A stretch of DNA of 64,000 bases from Coriaria nepalensis (taxonomy: Eukaryota > Streptophyta > Magnoliopsida > Cucurbitales > Coriariaceae), in NCBI GenBank assembly GCA_027186245.1, contig CP114487.1:9791001-9855000 (forward strand). Direction: 5' to 3'. Positions 12,552-24,406 of this stretch are shown in pieces; the stretch's first letter is position 1, and each line of letters begins with the position of its first letter. Position numbers and translations under genes: made by a program. A model generated the notes under the pieces. That model had not been told where the DNA came from and ran no database searches. It saw only the letters and a list, made by a program, of their open reading frames with translations.

Positions 12552-14424
12552 TCAAAAGTTAAACAGTCTTCTTACTTTGTGCATCAGCCTGCGACATATT
12601 GGACAAACCTTGTTATCCCCTTCCATAATCCTGCACAATCAGTAAACAGCAAATATGTAAAAAATCTTATCCTTTCTGTAAATAAAGCATGTTAACAGTT
12701 TTGTTTCTCCATGCTTGTACCTTTGAGCACAGTCATAGCAAGTTGCACAGTGACCACAAGGAACAAAGAAGGAATTTCTCTGTTCGTCATAGCAGATCAC
12801 ACAAAGCTTTTCATCATATAACTCTTGATCCGAAGAGCTACTAGATGCTCCTGAATCTTCATCCTCTTCCCTCGTACCATACGTAACATGGATCGGCTTA
12901 TTTGAAATTAATGGATCAGTCTCGGTAATTACATCCATTGTCTCTCTCTCTTCTACATTACCCTCATTTTCACATGCTCCTAGATACTTCAGAATCACGA
13001 AGATTGTAATCATAATAAATGCTGCAAATTTCAATACAACAGCTAAGTCAGTCAAAGTGATCACATGTATTACGCCTTGTAATTATGTGCTAATTAGATT
13101 TTGTACCTAAAACTGCAATGTATGTTCCGGCTCGAGCAACGTAAGAGACCTCTATGTTCCATTCGCTGAGATCCCCCTGCATTCATCTAACGGTTGAGAT
13201 TGAATTTGAAAATTTATAACTGAATGAACAAAGAGAAAGGGTGGATCGGCTTACATTGTTCGGAGTTGTTACTACAACATATTGAGTACCCGGAAATTGA
13301 ATGCTGAGGCTACAAGAATCCTTTGCAGTAGAACACATGCTTTTAGCTTTACTAATATCATATATCTTTGATGAAACGTTAATATTAATTTTCATTATTA
13401 TACTTCTTGCATTTCCATTTAGGACCATTATATTGTACTTGTCATCTTCCACAATGGTGTATTCAGCTTCCTTACCTGTAAAAACATGTATAACAGTTGT
13501 CCTATAATCCCCTGTTATATACTAATAATAAAAAACTAAGCTCATAGTCTTGAACACGGAAAGTAATTACCGTTAACTGGCTCGTTTTGTGAGAGTGAAT
13601 CAGGGGAACCTGTCAATGTTGGCATCAATGTTTCACGACTTTTCTCCCCTGTAGAAACAGGAGCATTAACAGGGTACATTCCAAATTGAAATCTACCATT
13701 ACAGGGCACTTCTAAGCTCTAACCTTTAATCATAGCAACTTCAAGCTGTTTCAATATACTAGTCTGAGTTTCCCACCTCATTCGAATTTTTGAACCCTTG
13801 TTTAGCCACAAGGAAAATTCCTGTTAAAGGAATTAAAACAATATTCTTAACCGCCTTCTATTAGGAGAATAAATTTTACATGTTCACTAGCTAATATATG
13901 TGTACCTTTCTATGATATGATGCAACAATCAAGTAGTTGGACGTGGTCCAATTTGCATCGTAGCTTAGTTGAGGCATTTGATCGAACGCATAGAGATGAA
14001 CAACTTTATTGCCATCTTCTCTTGCATGAATCTTCTCTACAAACACAGAGTTTGCTTCTATCAATCTTGAAGAACTTGGTCCAAGCACCATCTGGGAATT
14101 GCCATAGTACCCGAACCGAAGACTGATCAAAACTGTAGGAAGTGACAGTAAAAAGGATATGGATGTTTCAGATTTTAAGGTTTGTTCTGAAGAAACAAAG
14201 AAAGAAGATGAAAAATTACATGCCACAAATCCAAAGGGTAAGAGTAGCTAGAAGACGGGCCCATGGCTGCCATGGCTGATGAGAATGCCTTTGAACCGTC
14301 CACATCGCTGGCCGTCTGTAGATTCCCACCCTGTGCATTTTTCTGTTGAGGATTTTGTCTGCAGTGAAGAAGAAGGTTTGGGAGGAAGAGGAAGCAGACT
14401 GGTAGTTCTTCTAATGGCTTCCAT
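12552..14424 (-). CDS. APD-type membrane RING E3 ubiquitin ligase
   Basis: At least seven exons on the minus strand: 14186-13906, 13820-13724, 13648-13571, 13475-13255, 13176-13107, 13021-12721 and 12630-12552, all GT-AG and phase-consistent. The product fits the ABERRANT POLLEN DEVELOPMENT (APD1-4) family of membrane-bound RING ligases. An N-terminal helix precedes LRFGYYGNSQMVLGPSSSRL. A lumenal domain with EFSLWLNKGSKIRMRWETQ follows, then a second helix (FIMITIFVILKYLGACEN). The C-terminal C3HC4 RING reads CVICYDEQRNSFFVPCGHC, then CYDC, then CPICRRLMHKVRRLF. The first exon is uncertain. The ATG at 14424 opens a frame (MEAIRRTTSLLPLPP) that reaches a TAG before joining, and a strong acceptor at 14187 requires a phase-1 donor that I could not identify. 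Exons from 14186 onward are firm; the start is not. Confidence 0.8.
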
Positions 14425-15264
14425 ATCAAATATTTCCAGTTAACGGTGTTTTCAATTGGGGTTTAGTGGTTTTTGAATGACAGTTTTTTTTTTTTTTTTT
14501 TTAATAAATTTGAATGGTAGGTGTCGGTTAAGCTGTTATGTTGTAATGTTGATTGCTGAGTCGACTCTGTCTAGGAAAATTGGCAGGTGGCACTTGGCAG
14601 GAGGGTCAACCGGTGACCATGATAGTTGTGGACATTTCTCTATCACGAAATATGTGCTGGATTTCTGGTCATTTTAAGAAGCGTCATGTCGTTTCGATAC
14701 TTTGATTTTATTCTCGTTACACCCATTTTCTATTTTCTCGCCTGTCTATGATACTTTCCAAATTACGATCGTATCAAAGTACTGGGACAATCTATATAAT
14801 TCCCACTATTGCTCAAAAGCCCATGAAATCAAATTGGGCCAGGGCCCAAAAATATGCTTAGACCGGAATCGATTCACAAATTTAGCATCCCACAATTTGC
14901 AGCAAGTGGGAGGAGGCTGAGGTTGGAAATTGGGTCCATATAATGGGGCATCGAAAAGAAAATAGATTTTCTGAAAATTTAACATGACAAGAAATAAAAA
15001 GCCGACATGATTCAAGATCTATATACTTATATGCACTTTGAGATGTTGTGTTTCTAAGAAATATACATGGTTTTAAAGGAGAGTAGTGTTTATGTTTGGT
15101 GTAAAGTTTTAACTATGGAAAGCATCGGAAATATATAGGGTTCTACAAGTACGATTAAGAAAATATTAATCTACCCTATAATCATGGAAATGGTTACAGC
15201 GAGATTATTAAGGGATTATGATAACTACATAGAAGATCAAAAATCTGTTATAAGACATAGGTCA
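14425..15264. other. Intergenic 5' of the APD-like gene
   Basis: No gene is seen. It includes a poly-T run at about 14484-14502. Confidence 0.45.
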
Positions 15265-15680
15265 AGGTTCTTGATCTGTTATAGTCTCTATCTTCTGACT
15301 CTTCAAGCTAGCCAATGCCTACTGCAATTCTGCCTACACCTTCTTCATCTACTTTGCTAAACTTATGCTCCACTTCCCACTGAGTTTCCTTCTTCATCTT
15401 GCTCAAAGCCGCTGCTATCTCAGCCTAGACACCTTCATCTTAGAAGCCGCTTTATCTTCTCTGAGGAATCCTTCATTCTATTAAGCTTCTCTCTGATGAA
15501 AGTGTCTATCTCATCCATGAATTTACCCAGAGAAGTGAAGTAGATCTTGTCCAGACCTACCATGAGGAATAAGAATTGACCCACCATTATGGTTAAGGTT
15601 AGATTGAAATCGAACAATGCTGCTTTCTCAACTTCTTAGGTGAGAGAAGGTGGAGCAAACACGAGTGAGGTTATATGAGG
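15265..15680 (-). pseudogene. Decayed pseudogene of chloroplast ATP synthase subunit b' (AtpG)
   Basis: Read on the minus strand from about 15680, the conceptual translation follows the nuclear-encoded CF0 subunit b' (subunit II). It shows VFAPPSLT, a stop, then EVEKAALFDFNLTL and VGLDKIYFTSLGKFMDE, followed by REKLNRMKDSSEKIKRL. After a frameshift it continues AEIAAALSKMKKETQWEVEH. The real protein anchors to the thylakoid membrane and forms the peripheral stalk of ATP synthase. Here there is a stop, at least one frameshift, no recognisable transit peptide and no complete C-terminus. No introns are visible across the homologous part, so it could be a processed copy or a degraded fragment. 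Confidence 0.75.
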
Positions 15681-15689
15681 ATGAAGATG

Positions 15690-18111
15690 GATTAGAGAAA
15701 AGTACTTTCTTTTTTTGGAGGGGTGGTCAGGTGAGCCGACTCATTTGAATCACATACGAACGTTAATTGATAAACGAAAATAGTTGATTTTGGGCTTTAA
15801 ACTGTAGAGTCTAAGTTATGGGGTTCTGAATTGTTATTAAAATTTTTGAGGATTCTAATTAGTACGATGATTGTTTGCAGTAGGAACTAGTATTAGTGAG
15901 AGAATTTTCCTCAAGTTAGTTACAATTCATGTAAAATTAATAGAATTGCGAAGTAATTGGGATAAACATATATAATAGTTTTATAACTAAATGGGATCCA
16001 ACAAATTTGCGGGGAGTTTCTCCTCTAGTACTGCTACTGCTTACAGCAACCCATTATCAGCTTTTCCTTCCTCTTACACTCCCATACAAAGCAATGATTC
16101 CTTTTCATCCGTCTCAAAACGCACACCTTCTTCTTCGCTTCCACTAGTTTATAAGACCTTGTCTTTACATAACCTTCTCCATAATTCTGTTCTCTAGAAG
16201 CAAAATAAAGAAATGACATGTCAAAAGTCGTTCATGTTACTGCATATGAACTTTGTGGGATTTCTGCTACTGTCGTTCAATATACTTACGGAGCACCAGA
16301 GGGAGGCTACAGAAGCGGCGGCGTATTAGCAGGCGCTACTACTACTCCTCCTTTAACACCCTCTTTTCGAGCAAGAGGAAGGTGCCCAACGCTTCCCTCT
16401 TCTTCACGCTCACGAACCAGACGTACGAATGTATGTAGCTCGTTAATTATAGTCTGTAGATTCATAGTAAGTATGTATGTAGCTTGTTAATTATGTGGGC
16501 CAGGCTTTTCATTGAAGATGGTTTGATTAATGAGTAATTTCCGCCGCTCGTAATTTGCATCCATGCTTTAAGTTTTTTAGTCACCGTAACTTTTTTTGAC
16601 TTTTTGGGAACTATTATTAATATGCTGTAGATAGTATTATATTATAGCGACCAGGAAACTTGACCTTTTCCTTTGTCTTTTTCAAAGTTTTTTGAATGTC
16701 AATGTTCTTTATCCTTTTGAGAAAAGCAGATAGTCCTCTCGCTCATAATTCGGACGTGCATACAAAATCGTATTGTACATAAAAGCAGCCTGCTCGAAGC
16801 TATTTTTGTTCCTGGCTTGACACGGTGCTTTCTAATTTGCTCTTCTAGAAGCTTCTTCGTGTCCCATCCATTGTTAGTATGAGTCCTGATGAGCGGCTTC
16901 ATACTAATGGTACAGTATACACCGTTCTTTCTGTCACTTTGCATTTATGCCATGATCATGTTTGGTATGGCTAGTAACAGAAGATTACACTATTCGTAGG
17001 TTACTATAAATACTTTGCTAGATTATCTGTAAATGGCAGTAAGCTAGAACATGAGGACAGACATTCTCTTATTGTGTTTACAAAAAATTAGTACGATGTA
17101 ATTTGCGACAATTATTAGGGAGGACTTACTAATTGTAAACTCAATTGAGCGTTGAAACTAAAATCCCAGAACCCAGCGAGTACCGTAACGATTCTGATTT
17201 TTCGACAGAAACGTAATGATTTCCATGCAGTGTACGTACTATCGCCCCTACTACTACTAACTTCTCAGAGCTGCCTACCCTGCCTCTTTCTAGACTGAGT
17301 CCACTCATGCTATCTATACATTTCATCTAAGGATGAGAGTCTCATCAATTCACTGTTCACATGTTCATACTCATACTCTTCGCCCTCTGCATGCATTAGA
17401 GGTAACTAACTGCTATATGCAAACTGTCGGCATGTTTTTCAAATATCTAGCTAGCAAGCTAGAGGATGATCGGTCTATATCGTCTTGCTGAGATTCACTG
17501 CATTCATATGCATCTACGAAGTTGTACAAATTTTCCTTGCCATCCCAAGTTTCTTAACAGCTATTAGTAAAAGCTTTCCTTACTGAATGAATTAAATCTA
17601 TCCTTTCTTAGTGTTAAAGAGATGGGATAACCTGCATTTTGACTCTGACATATCCGTGTCCTGTCTAGTAAAAGCCCCATCTTTTGGACACTTTTTTGTT
17701 TTTGTTTTTTAGTACGGAATTTAAGATAAAAAGTTTTGGTTAAGGCAAATGTTTGGACTGTTTTATCGGCGTAATTGATGTCGGATGGAAATAGGCTTCC
17801 GTTTTAGTTTCTCAAAAAGCCCGCCAAGAAAATGGGCTCTGAAACAACGGTATAAACTACCCAGTCCAAAAGTGGGCTCGTCAAATCAAAGTCTATTGGG
17901 CCATGGATTGGGTAACAATTAAATTTTGACTAAAAGAAGGAAAAATACAGAAAGGTGAACCACAGCCATCAACGTACCTAATCTTCCAAGGCACGTGTCG
18001 TATCGTCATCGACTACAAAGACCTGTCTCAATTCTTCCCTATCAGTCGTCAGTACCCGTCGTTTCGTTCAAAATCCCTTTTTCGCACTTCTACGCTTCTC
18101 CTAAATTCACA
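15690..18111. other. Intergenic, mostly featureless
   Basis: AT-rich DNA with no complete gene. It contains a possible degraded CLE-peptide locus near 16.2-16.4 kb (listed separately). The last few hundred bases are the probable promoter and 5' UTR of the WPP-domain gene. Confidence 0.45.
16234..16430 (+). pseudogene. Possible frameshifted CLE peptide precursor
   Basis: An ATG at 16234 opens a short frame with a hydrophobic, signal-peptide-like start (MNFVGFLLLSFNIL) followed by TEHQREATEAAAY and a stop at 16327. In another plus-strand frame the next stretch reads RRRISRRYYYSSFNTLFSSK and then RKVPNAS at 16376-16396. That resembles the basic linker and the start of the 12-residue CLE motif (R-x-V-P-x-G-P-D-P-x-H-N). 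The rest of the motif is not recoverable in one frame; PLLH appears after a shift. A secreted CLE precursor broken by indels would explain this, but the match is short and the call is speculative. Confidence 0.3.
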
Positions 18112-18618
18112 ATGTCCGAACCTGAGATCGCTACCGCGCCACTATCAGAGCACGACGCAACCAGCGTTACGCCGACGGAATCAACTACAGAACCAGAACC
18201 GCGATCGGAGCAGCTCAAAGAGCCTACTAAACCGGAGAAACCGTTCAGCTTCACATTTACCATATGGCCGCCTACACAGCGCACTCGTGGCGCCGTAATT
18301 AACCGCCTCATCGAGACGCTCTCGACCTCTTCTATCCTCTCCAAGCGTTATGGCACGATGCCGCCGGACGAGGCCTCCGATACCGCCCGCCGCATTGAGG
18401 AGGAGTCTTACGCCGTCGCCGATGGCGTTCCTTCCTCTGAGAACGATGGCATCGAGATCCTCCAGGTATACTCCAAGGAGGTCAGCAAGCGCATGATGGA
18501 CGCGATCAAAGCTAGAGCGGCGTCGAGTCCAGCAGCTGAAAATGGTTCTTCGCAGACGGCTACTCCACCTGCTGAATCCAATGCTCCGAGTGAGAAAATC
18601 GCATCTACTGAGAATTAA
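18112..18618 (+). CDS. WPP-domain protein (MFP1 attachment factor 1 type)
   Basis: Single-exon gene of 168 residues. The core, from about residue 43 to 130, is a WPP domain: FSFTFTIWPPTQRTRGAVIN, RLIETLSTSSILSKRYGTMP, ARRIEEESYAVADGV and DGIEILQVYSKEVSKRMM. WPP proteins such as tomato MAF1 and Arabidopsis WPP1/2 sit at the nuclear envelope and bind partners including MFP1 and WIT/WIP proteins; the same domain targets plant RanGAP. The flanks are acidic and Ser/Thr/Pro/Glu-rich and look disordered. Family members are about 140-180 residues, so this is full length. The start is the first ATG; the frame is open further upstream but has no other ATG. Confidence 0.93.
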   Translation: MSEPEIATAPLSEHDATSVTPTESTTEPEPRSEQLKEPTKPEKPFSFTFTIWPPTQRTRGAVINRLIETLSTSSILSKRYGTMPPDEASDTARRIEEESYAVADGVPSSENDGIEILQVYSKEVSKRMMDAIKARAASSPAAENGSSQTATPPAESNAPSEKIASTEN

Positions 18619-21021
18619 TCTTGATCTTTTTAGGTTTTTATGATTTACTTGGTTTCTAGTCTGTTTAAAGATTCTATGACGGAGATCTCGTGTATTGCTT
18701 GTCCATTTATGTGTTATGATGCCTATATATGCTCTTCATATGATGCTTTTAGTGAAGTGAGCTTCTTTTGGAACTAACAGATGCGGATCTGTTAGTTCCA
18801 ACTTAGAGGCTTAGATGTGGAGCGTAATGTATTGAAATCTCTGATAATTTTAGTCTCATAGTAATTTTTTATGAACTCTTAAACATGTTAAGCATCGATA
18901 TTTTGGTATATCTGGTTTGCTGCCATGTGGTTTAAGCTGTTCATGTAAGCAGTTGACGTCAAGCAGAATGATATAGTTGCTGTAGATTTTTCTTGCCTTT
19001 GAAATAATTCAAGAATAAAGACCATCTATACGCTGTAATTTGGGGAAATGTTACTCACGAGGTTGTTGATCATGTCTAGCATCTAGGCATTTATTTTCTA
19101 CATTATTTTAAATACTGGATGTTTATCCAAGAGAGGAAGCTGCACGCATTTTTTATGATGCTATTAGCTTTGGGGGAGACGCTGGTATCGACATTACTTG
19201 GTTGCTCATTTGTGTGCTGGTAAGGTATCCTACCCTTGTTGTGTCTGCTTAATAACATTCTTGCTGTGTGAATAGGTTGGCTTGATAGATTAGCAAAGTT
19301 AGTGATGACATTAACCATGGAGAGCTATAAGTTTCTTTTTCTTCGTTACTTGGGTGTCTGAAAAACTTCTTTTTAGCGTACCTCCATGTAGCTTGGAGCT
19401 GCTACATCCCTAATCTGTATTATATGTCTTTATTTAGTTCCACAATATTGCTATACTTTCATAGTTCCTACTTTGATAATCGTTCTGCCAAGTTATTATG
19501 TGTCCGTAGTACTGCTGGGAATTGGGATCGGATCTGTTATTTACACAGGTTGAATCGTTATTTTTATTTTTTTTTTGCCATATCCAGTTTTATGTAGCTT
19601 CTGTTTCTTGCTCGAATTGTAAGTTGCCAATTTCTATTAATCTCCAGTAGAGGTTAGATTTAGAACAAAAAAACTCCTGATATCAGCACTACTAATGAAC
19701 AAAACCGCTTCTCGAGTTGTTGGTTCATATAGCGGTTCATATCCCTTTTTAGGGCTGTTAACTTGTACGTTCTCCGTTTTCTATAAATACTTTCTGTTTT
19801 CTACTGCTTTAGATACCCTCCAAGAAAGCTGTACGTTTTTTTTTCCCCCAAAAAAGTCGTTTGTTGGTGAAATCTGGAGTGAAATATCTCCATCCATACA
19901 CGTAAAAACTTGATACTTTACGGCCAAAACTGTAAACTGCAGATACCATCTGGCATTAGGAAGTATGTGTTAAAACGGTGGCGGGTAATGGGAAAAATGA
20001 AACGGTTTCTGTTCGTGTTGTTTCTTATCTAACTGAAGTTGTAATAATGAATAAGAACTGGACGTTGTAATATATCTTTGCGAGTAACATGCCTTCTAAG
20101 GGTTTTTTATTTTATTTTATTTTTAAAAATTTTTATTGTTGATTATTAGTATTTTTATTTTGAAGTATTTTACGGTGTTTCAAAATTTATATAGTCTTCT
20201 CAAGTTTAATTTCCCAATATGAGACTATATATATTGCATGTATATATATGTATAGAGAGGGGTGGATTTATTTTAAAATGAATCGATTGATTTCAACCGG
20301 ATATAATCTATATAATAATATGAAACCGATATATAATTGAGATGTATCTGTTTATACGTATGTATATGATCCAATAATTTCACGTGTATATATATATATA
20401 TATATATAAATATATATGAAAGTCTTGCGGATCAACCTCGCAAGATACGAGGAGAAGGCAATTATATATTAAGGATTTAATTCTAGATGTGGCCCTACTA
20501 AGTGAATAACTGGACCACATCAAGAAATCTAGTTTCAGTGTTTCACTTATAATGAATTCACCGTTAAAAGTGTATCCTAACATTCCTATAGGCTCGTGTG
20601 ATAATATTCCTCGTGAGCCATGAGGTAGCTGAATGACAACCTTAGATTATGTGATTACATACATATCCTGCTACTATATAACATAATTCATTGTCACACC
20701 TAAATTCTTAAAAATGCGGCTCGTGAGTCGTGACCTTCAAATCCCAGTTCGCCAAAAAACTGACAAGCAGACATTGTTTAATACTTTTTCTGTACAGCTT
20801 TGTTTCATGACAACTAGGCAAAATCATATCATCTCTAAAGTTTTTGAAATCCTCTTGTTCCCTCACTCACGGGTTTAGATTTCAGCTAGTTTATATATAT
20901 ATATATATATATATTTACACACACACATACGATAAGAGCAAGCTTCCACTAAAATTAGTAAATACTTAATACCATAAACGACGAATTAAGCTCCCATTTG
21001 TAGTAATTAACCTTTATTTCA
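18619..21021. other. Intergenic
   Basis: No gene is recognised. The left end is the 3' UTR of the WPP gene. The rest is AT-rich, with TA-dinucleotide runs near 20383-20417 and 20892-20912. Confidence 0.5.
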
Positions 21022-21204
21022 ATGACAATGAAAGGAGTGTTGTTGTTCATGATCATGTCTCTAATTTCATTCCTCTCATTTTCCTTTGAAGTGGGAGGAT
21101 CACGGCCTCTGATCAACCGCCGTCCTTATTCTCCATCCAACGGTTTAAAGATGGCTCGAGCTTATTCCGGGCCGAGTCGGAGGGGTGTTGCTCATAAACA
21201 CTAG
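21022..21204 (+). CDS. PIP-like secreted signalling peptide precursor (SGPS motif)
   Basis: Intact 60-residue open frame. Residues 1 to about 26 form a signal peptide (MTMKGVLLFMIMSLISFLSF, then SFEVGG). A short variable region follows, and the protein ends AYSGPSRRGVAHKH. That C-terminus fits the PAMP-induced peptide / PIP-like family, whose mature peptides carry an SGPS-x-x-G-x-G-H core, with Ala replacing the second Gly. In known members the precursor is secreted and processed, and the peptide is perceived by receptor kinases such as RLK7 in immunity or root development. Precursors are usually 70-110 residues, so this one is short. No introns are seen. The MRG relic follows 3 kb downstream; in Arabidopsis, from memory, MRG1 and prePIP2 are also neighbours. 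Confidence 0.7.
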   Translation: MTMKGVLLFMIMSLISFLSFSFEVGGSRPLINRRPYSPSNGLKMARAYSGPSRRGVAHKH

Positions 21205-22602
21205 CTAATTATGGAATAGTTCCTTATGTTTATACACTATAACGGAACTGTTTCTTTTATTTTGTCCTCATATTGTTAGTTTTTTTTTGCTAATAAAGAA
21301 TCTTCTGTATCAGATTCTTCCCCACGCTATAGCAAAAATCTGTGACGTGTTTCTATCTTGAGTCGAGAACTTTATTTTATTTTTGCTTATTGTAGTAATG
21401 ATGGGCCGGACTAAAGTCAACTTGCTTGCTTCCTTCTTTCAAAATAAAAGGCCCGTATTGATACCGAGGCCATCCTACCCATTTTCGTTGGATTTTTTTC
21501 GGCCTATTTTTTCTTGATTGTATCAAGATTCAAGAATCGATTTTGTACGGTGAATAAAGATACGATAAGATGAAATTGAAAGGCAATAAAGTGGTAAAAA
21601 GGGACTCCAATAACAATAAGCCAAATGGGATAAGTAAGAAAGCAATTACGCAAGCCGTGAAATTCCAAAAGCCTGTCATTTTCATGAGCCATACGCAGAA
21701 AATGTTGTTTGGAGTCTATCACAGTAAGATCAAAACATTATGGGTTTGTCTTAATATCCTTAGATTAAGGAAACTCTTAAATAATCGTAATCTTAATTAT
21801 TTAGACTCGTAATTTTATAATAATTTTTTTATAAATATTTCTTTATAATTTATAAGGTTAATTGATAATATTTCTATTTTATTTTTAAAGAAGAGAAAAT
21901 AAAATATAATTAAAAAAAGTAAAAAACCACTAATCTTGTTTCTTTCCCCTAATTCACTTTCAAGATTTGAGAATTTCGTTCTTTATCTTTTTGTTTACCT
22001 TTCAGGACTCTGTTCCTTATGCCTAACCACCACCCCGTAAAAGTAAGCCCCACGGCCCACTCCCACTAATCCCTGACCACTGTTATCTACTTATGCTTCG
22101 GAGGAACTACCGGATGACAAGAATTCCGACATAGGGATAGGCTAAGGAGTGGGGTAAGACTAATCCAGAAGACAAACAGCCCTTTGATTTAGGGGAGAGA
22201 GAGCACGTAATGACAAGTCACGATTGGTCAAATTAAGAGAAAAGCATCGAAGTGCATTCAATACTCACCTTGTCGTCTTCATAAAATCATCCATACAAAC
22301 CCCCCCCCCCCCCCCCTCTCTCTCTCTCGCTCTTTCTGTGTCTCAGATCTGACTTTTCCTTAACTACCCCTTCCTTCATTCCACACCTATTCCCCAATCC
22401 TGCCCTTCGTTTGTTCTCTCTCCCCCCCCCCCCCCTCCCTATCAATTTATAGATCTCAATCCCAACCTTCCTGGCAGAGCTAACACCGGAGCGCTGTATC
22501 ACAGATTCCAAATTCCCCCTAATCTAGATTACAAGGTTTGCGAAAGGGGATTGTGAATCAATCACTGATTGTCTTTTTAGCGTTTGCTGTATCCGTTTTG
22601 AG
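21205..22602. other. Intergenic and GID2 5' leader
   Basis: No gene is seen in the AT-rich left part. From about 22300 onward there are poly-C runs (about 22300-22317 and 22422-22436) and CT dinucleotides, typical of a pyrimidine-rich promoter and 5' UTR for the F-box gene that follows. Confidence 0.5.
22300..22332. repeat. Poly-C run followed by CT microsatellite
   Basis: A run of about 17 C bases followed by TCTCTCTCTC, upstream of the GID2-like gene. Such homopolymers are error-prone in assemblies, so the exact length is uncertain. Confidence 0.8.
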
Positions 22603-23160
22603 ATGAAGAGGTCTCCTACCGGTGGCGACTATTCCGACAGGAAGATGAAGAAGAAGATGAAAGCAGAGGAAGAGGTAGGAGCAGAGACTGGAGGGAATCA
22701 GTTTCTGCATCTGGATGATAATCTTCTGTTCGAGGTGTTGAAGCACGTGGACGCGAGGACGCTTGCCATGGCGGCGTGCGTGAGCAAGCAGTGGCACAAG
22801 ACGGCGGAGGACGAGCGGCTTTGGGAGCTGATGTGCACCCGACATTGGACCAACGTCGGTTGCGGCAACCAACAGTTACGATCTGTCGTGTTAGCGCTTG
22901 GCGGGTTCCGACGCCTCCACTCTCTCTTCATCTGGCCGCTATGTAAACCTCAGTTGTCTAGCTCTTCCTCTGCTTCGTCATCATCTTCCGCACCGGCGGT
23001 GGCTTCTTCGCCGACGAAGGCTTTGGCACCTTTCGCGCCGGCGAGGGGGTCTAAGCAGCAGCCGACGCGATGGGGGAAAGACGAGGTTCATCTCTCCCTA
23101 TCTCTCCTCTCTATTCGGTACTACGAGAAGATGAATTTCAATAATAGAGGCAGCAGATGA
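22603..23160 (+). CDS. GID2: GID2/SLY1 F-box protein of gibberellin signalling
   Basis: Single-exon gene, 185 residues, close to the 150-210 range of SLEEPY1 and GID2. In the SCF ubiquitin ligase this F-box subunit binds DELLA repressors and marks them for destruction when gibberellin is bound by GID1. The F-box lies at about residues 36-78 (LDDNLLFEVLKHVDARTLAM, AACVSKQWHKTAEDERLWEL). The family's GGF motif is present in LALGGFRRLHSLFIWPL, and the conserved C-terminal LSL block is HLSLSLLSIRYYEKMNFNN. A Ser/Ala-rich low-complexity linker separates them. The N-terminus has a basic cluster (KMKKKMK) that could act in nuclear import. Only one start is plausible. Family assignment is firm. Confidence 0.92.
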   Translation: MKRSPTGGDYSDRKMKKKMKAEEEVGAETGGNQFLHLDDNLLFEVLKHVDARTLAMAACVSKQWHKTAEDERLWELMCTRHWTNVGCGNQQLRSVVLALGGFRRLHSLFIWPLCKPQLSSSSSASSSSSAPAVASSPTKALAPFAPARGSKQQPTRWGKDEVHLSLSLLSIRYYEKMNFNNRGSR

Positions 23161-24406
23161 ACATAATGTTCTTCTTCTTCCTCTTCATCTATGTTCTGTT
23201 TTTCTGACTTTTAGATTTTTTTTCCCCCCTTTTTCAATGTGTGTTCATTTGGATTCGATCTGGGTTTTTTGTAATTAGATCTGGGTTCCATTTCAGCTTC
23301 CTTTCTACGCCTGTATTCTTAAATCTGACAGAAACAATTTATGCTGAATTATGTGTGTGATTATCTATCTATAAAGTATAACTACAACTTTTTTTTCTTT
23401 TTAATTTAATTTAAAATTCTGAGCATTATTTCTTTCTGGCGTCTTACATCTGGGAAGAAACTGGAGACGGTGTGTTTAGAGTGGTCGGGATGGAGCAGTA
23501 AATTACAAAGCAGATAGTGCCAAAAAAAAAGGAACCCAGTTGTTAATTTTGCATAAATAAATTACAATGTCTGTTGCTTACTGCCCTGGTTTTCTTGCCG
23601 GTCTGATGGATTTATTACAAACGACACTCTGCTTTTTAGCTCTTTTGTTCTTATAAAATTATTATGTATCAGCAAAAGAAAGGGCAAATGCATATTGACA
23701 AAGGGATCATCCCGCTGGAAAATCCTTCTTTTAGATCTGCATAGCTAAGTACATAGGAGTCTTCGAACCAGGCTATGGTTTCTGATTCTAATTCATTCTC
23801 ATTACATGCTCTCTGGTTTTGTCTTCTGACTTGTGAGGCTGTCCAGGTGTACCGTGTCTCAAGCAAAGTAACCTACTCTTTTACTTAAAAAATGAGACTA
23901 CCACCGCAGGTCGCATGTATGCAAGTGATCGATAGGACGAGGTCGTGGACGATTTTGTTGTATATAATTTGAATCCCACTATGATTAAGTATATATATTA
24001 CTTAGTATAAACACTAAAATTTATAGAATATCATATTGTAAATGGAAACTAGTCCATAAGCATGCCAAGTAACTAATCATAATACACATCAGAAGTCGTT
24101 TTACTTGTAATAATCGAATGTTGCATTCTATGACATCTGGTTATCCAGATTTGAGTTTAGTATTTAAAATAAAATTAACAACTTTTTTATGTAATGGGTA
24201 ATTTTTAATAATGGCTATTTCACCTTTTGTTCGCGATTATATTTTGCAAGACTTGGTGATTTTCTCGAGAAAAACCCCCCAATAGTAGCGTTAAGCCCTC
24301 ATTCGAGGAATCCATCAATCTTCATAGTAGTGATTCATAAATAATAAGGAGAGGGAAGAAAGATCGCGAAGGCAAGTTAATTTCGCTTCGATCAATAATA
24401 CAGCAG
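23161..24406. other. Intergenic
   Basis: No gene is recognised. It holds the 3' UTR of the GID2-like gene and AT-rich DNA up to the MRG-like pseudogene. Confidence 0.5.

Noticed and set aside
17995..18111. N-terminal extension of the WPP-domain gene
   Set aside because: The frame is open upstream but begins with GTG and has no ATG; family members start near the ATG at 18112.
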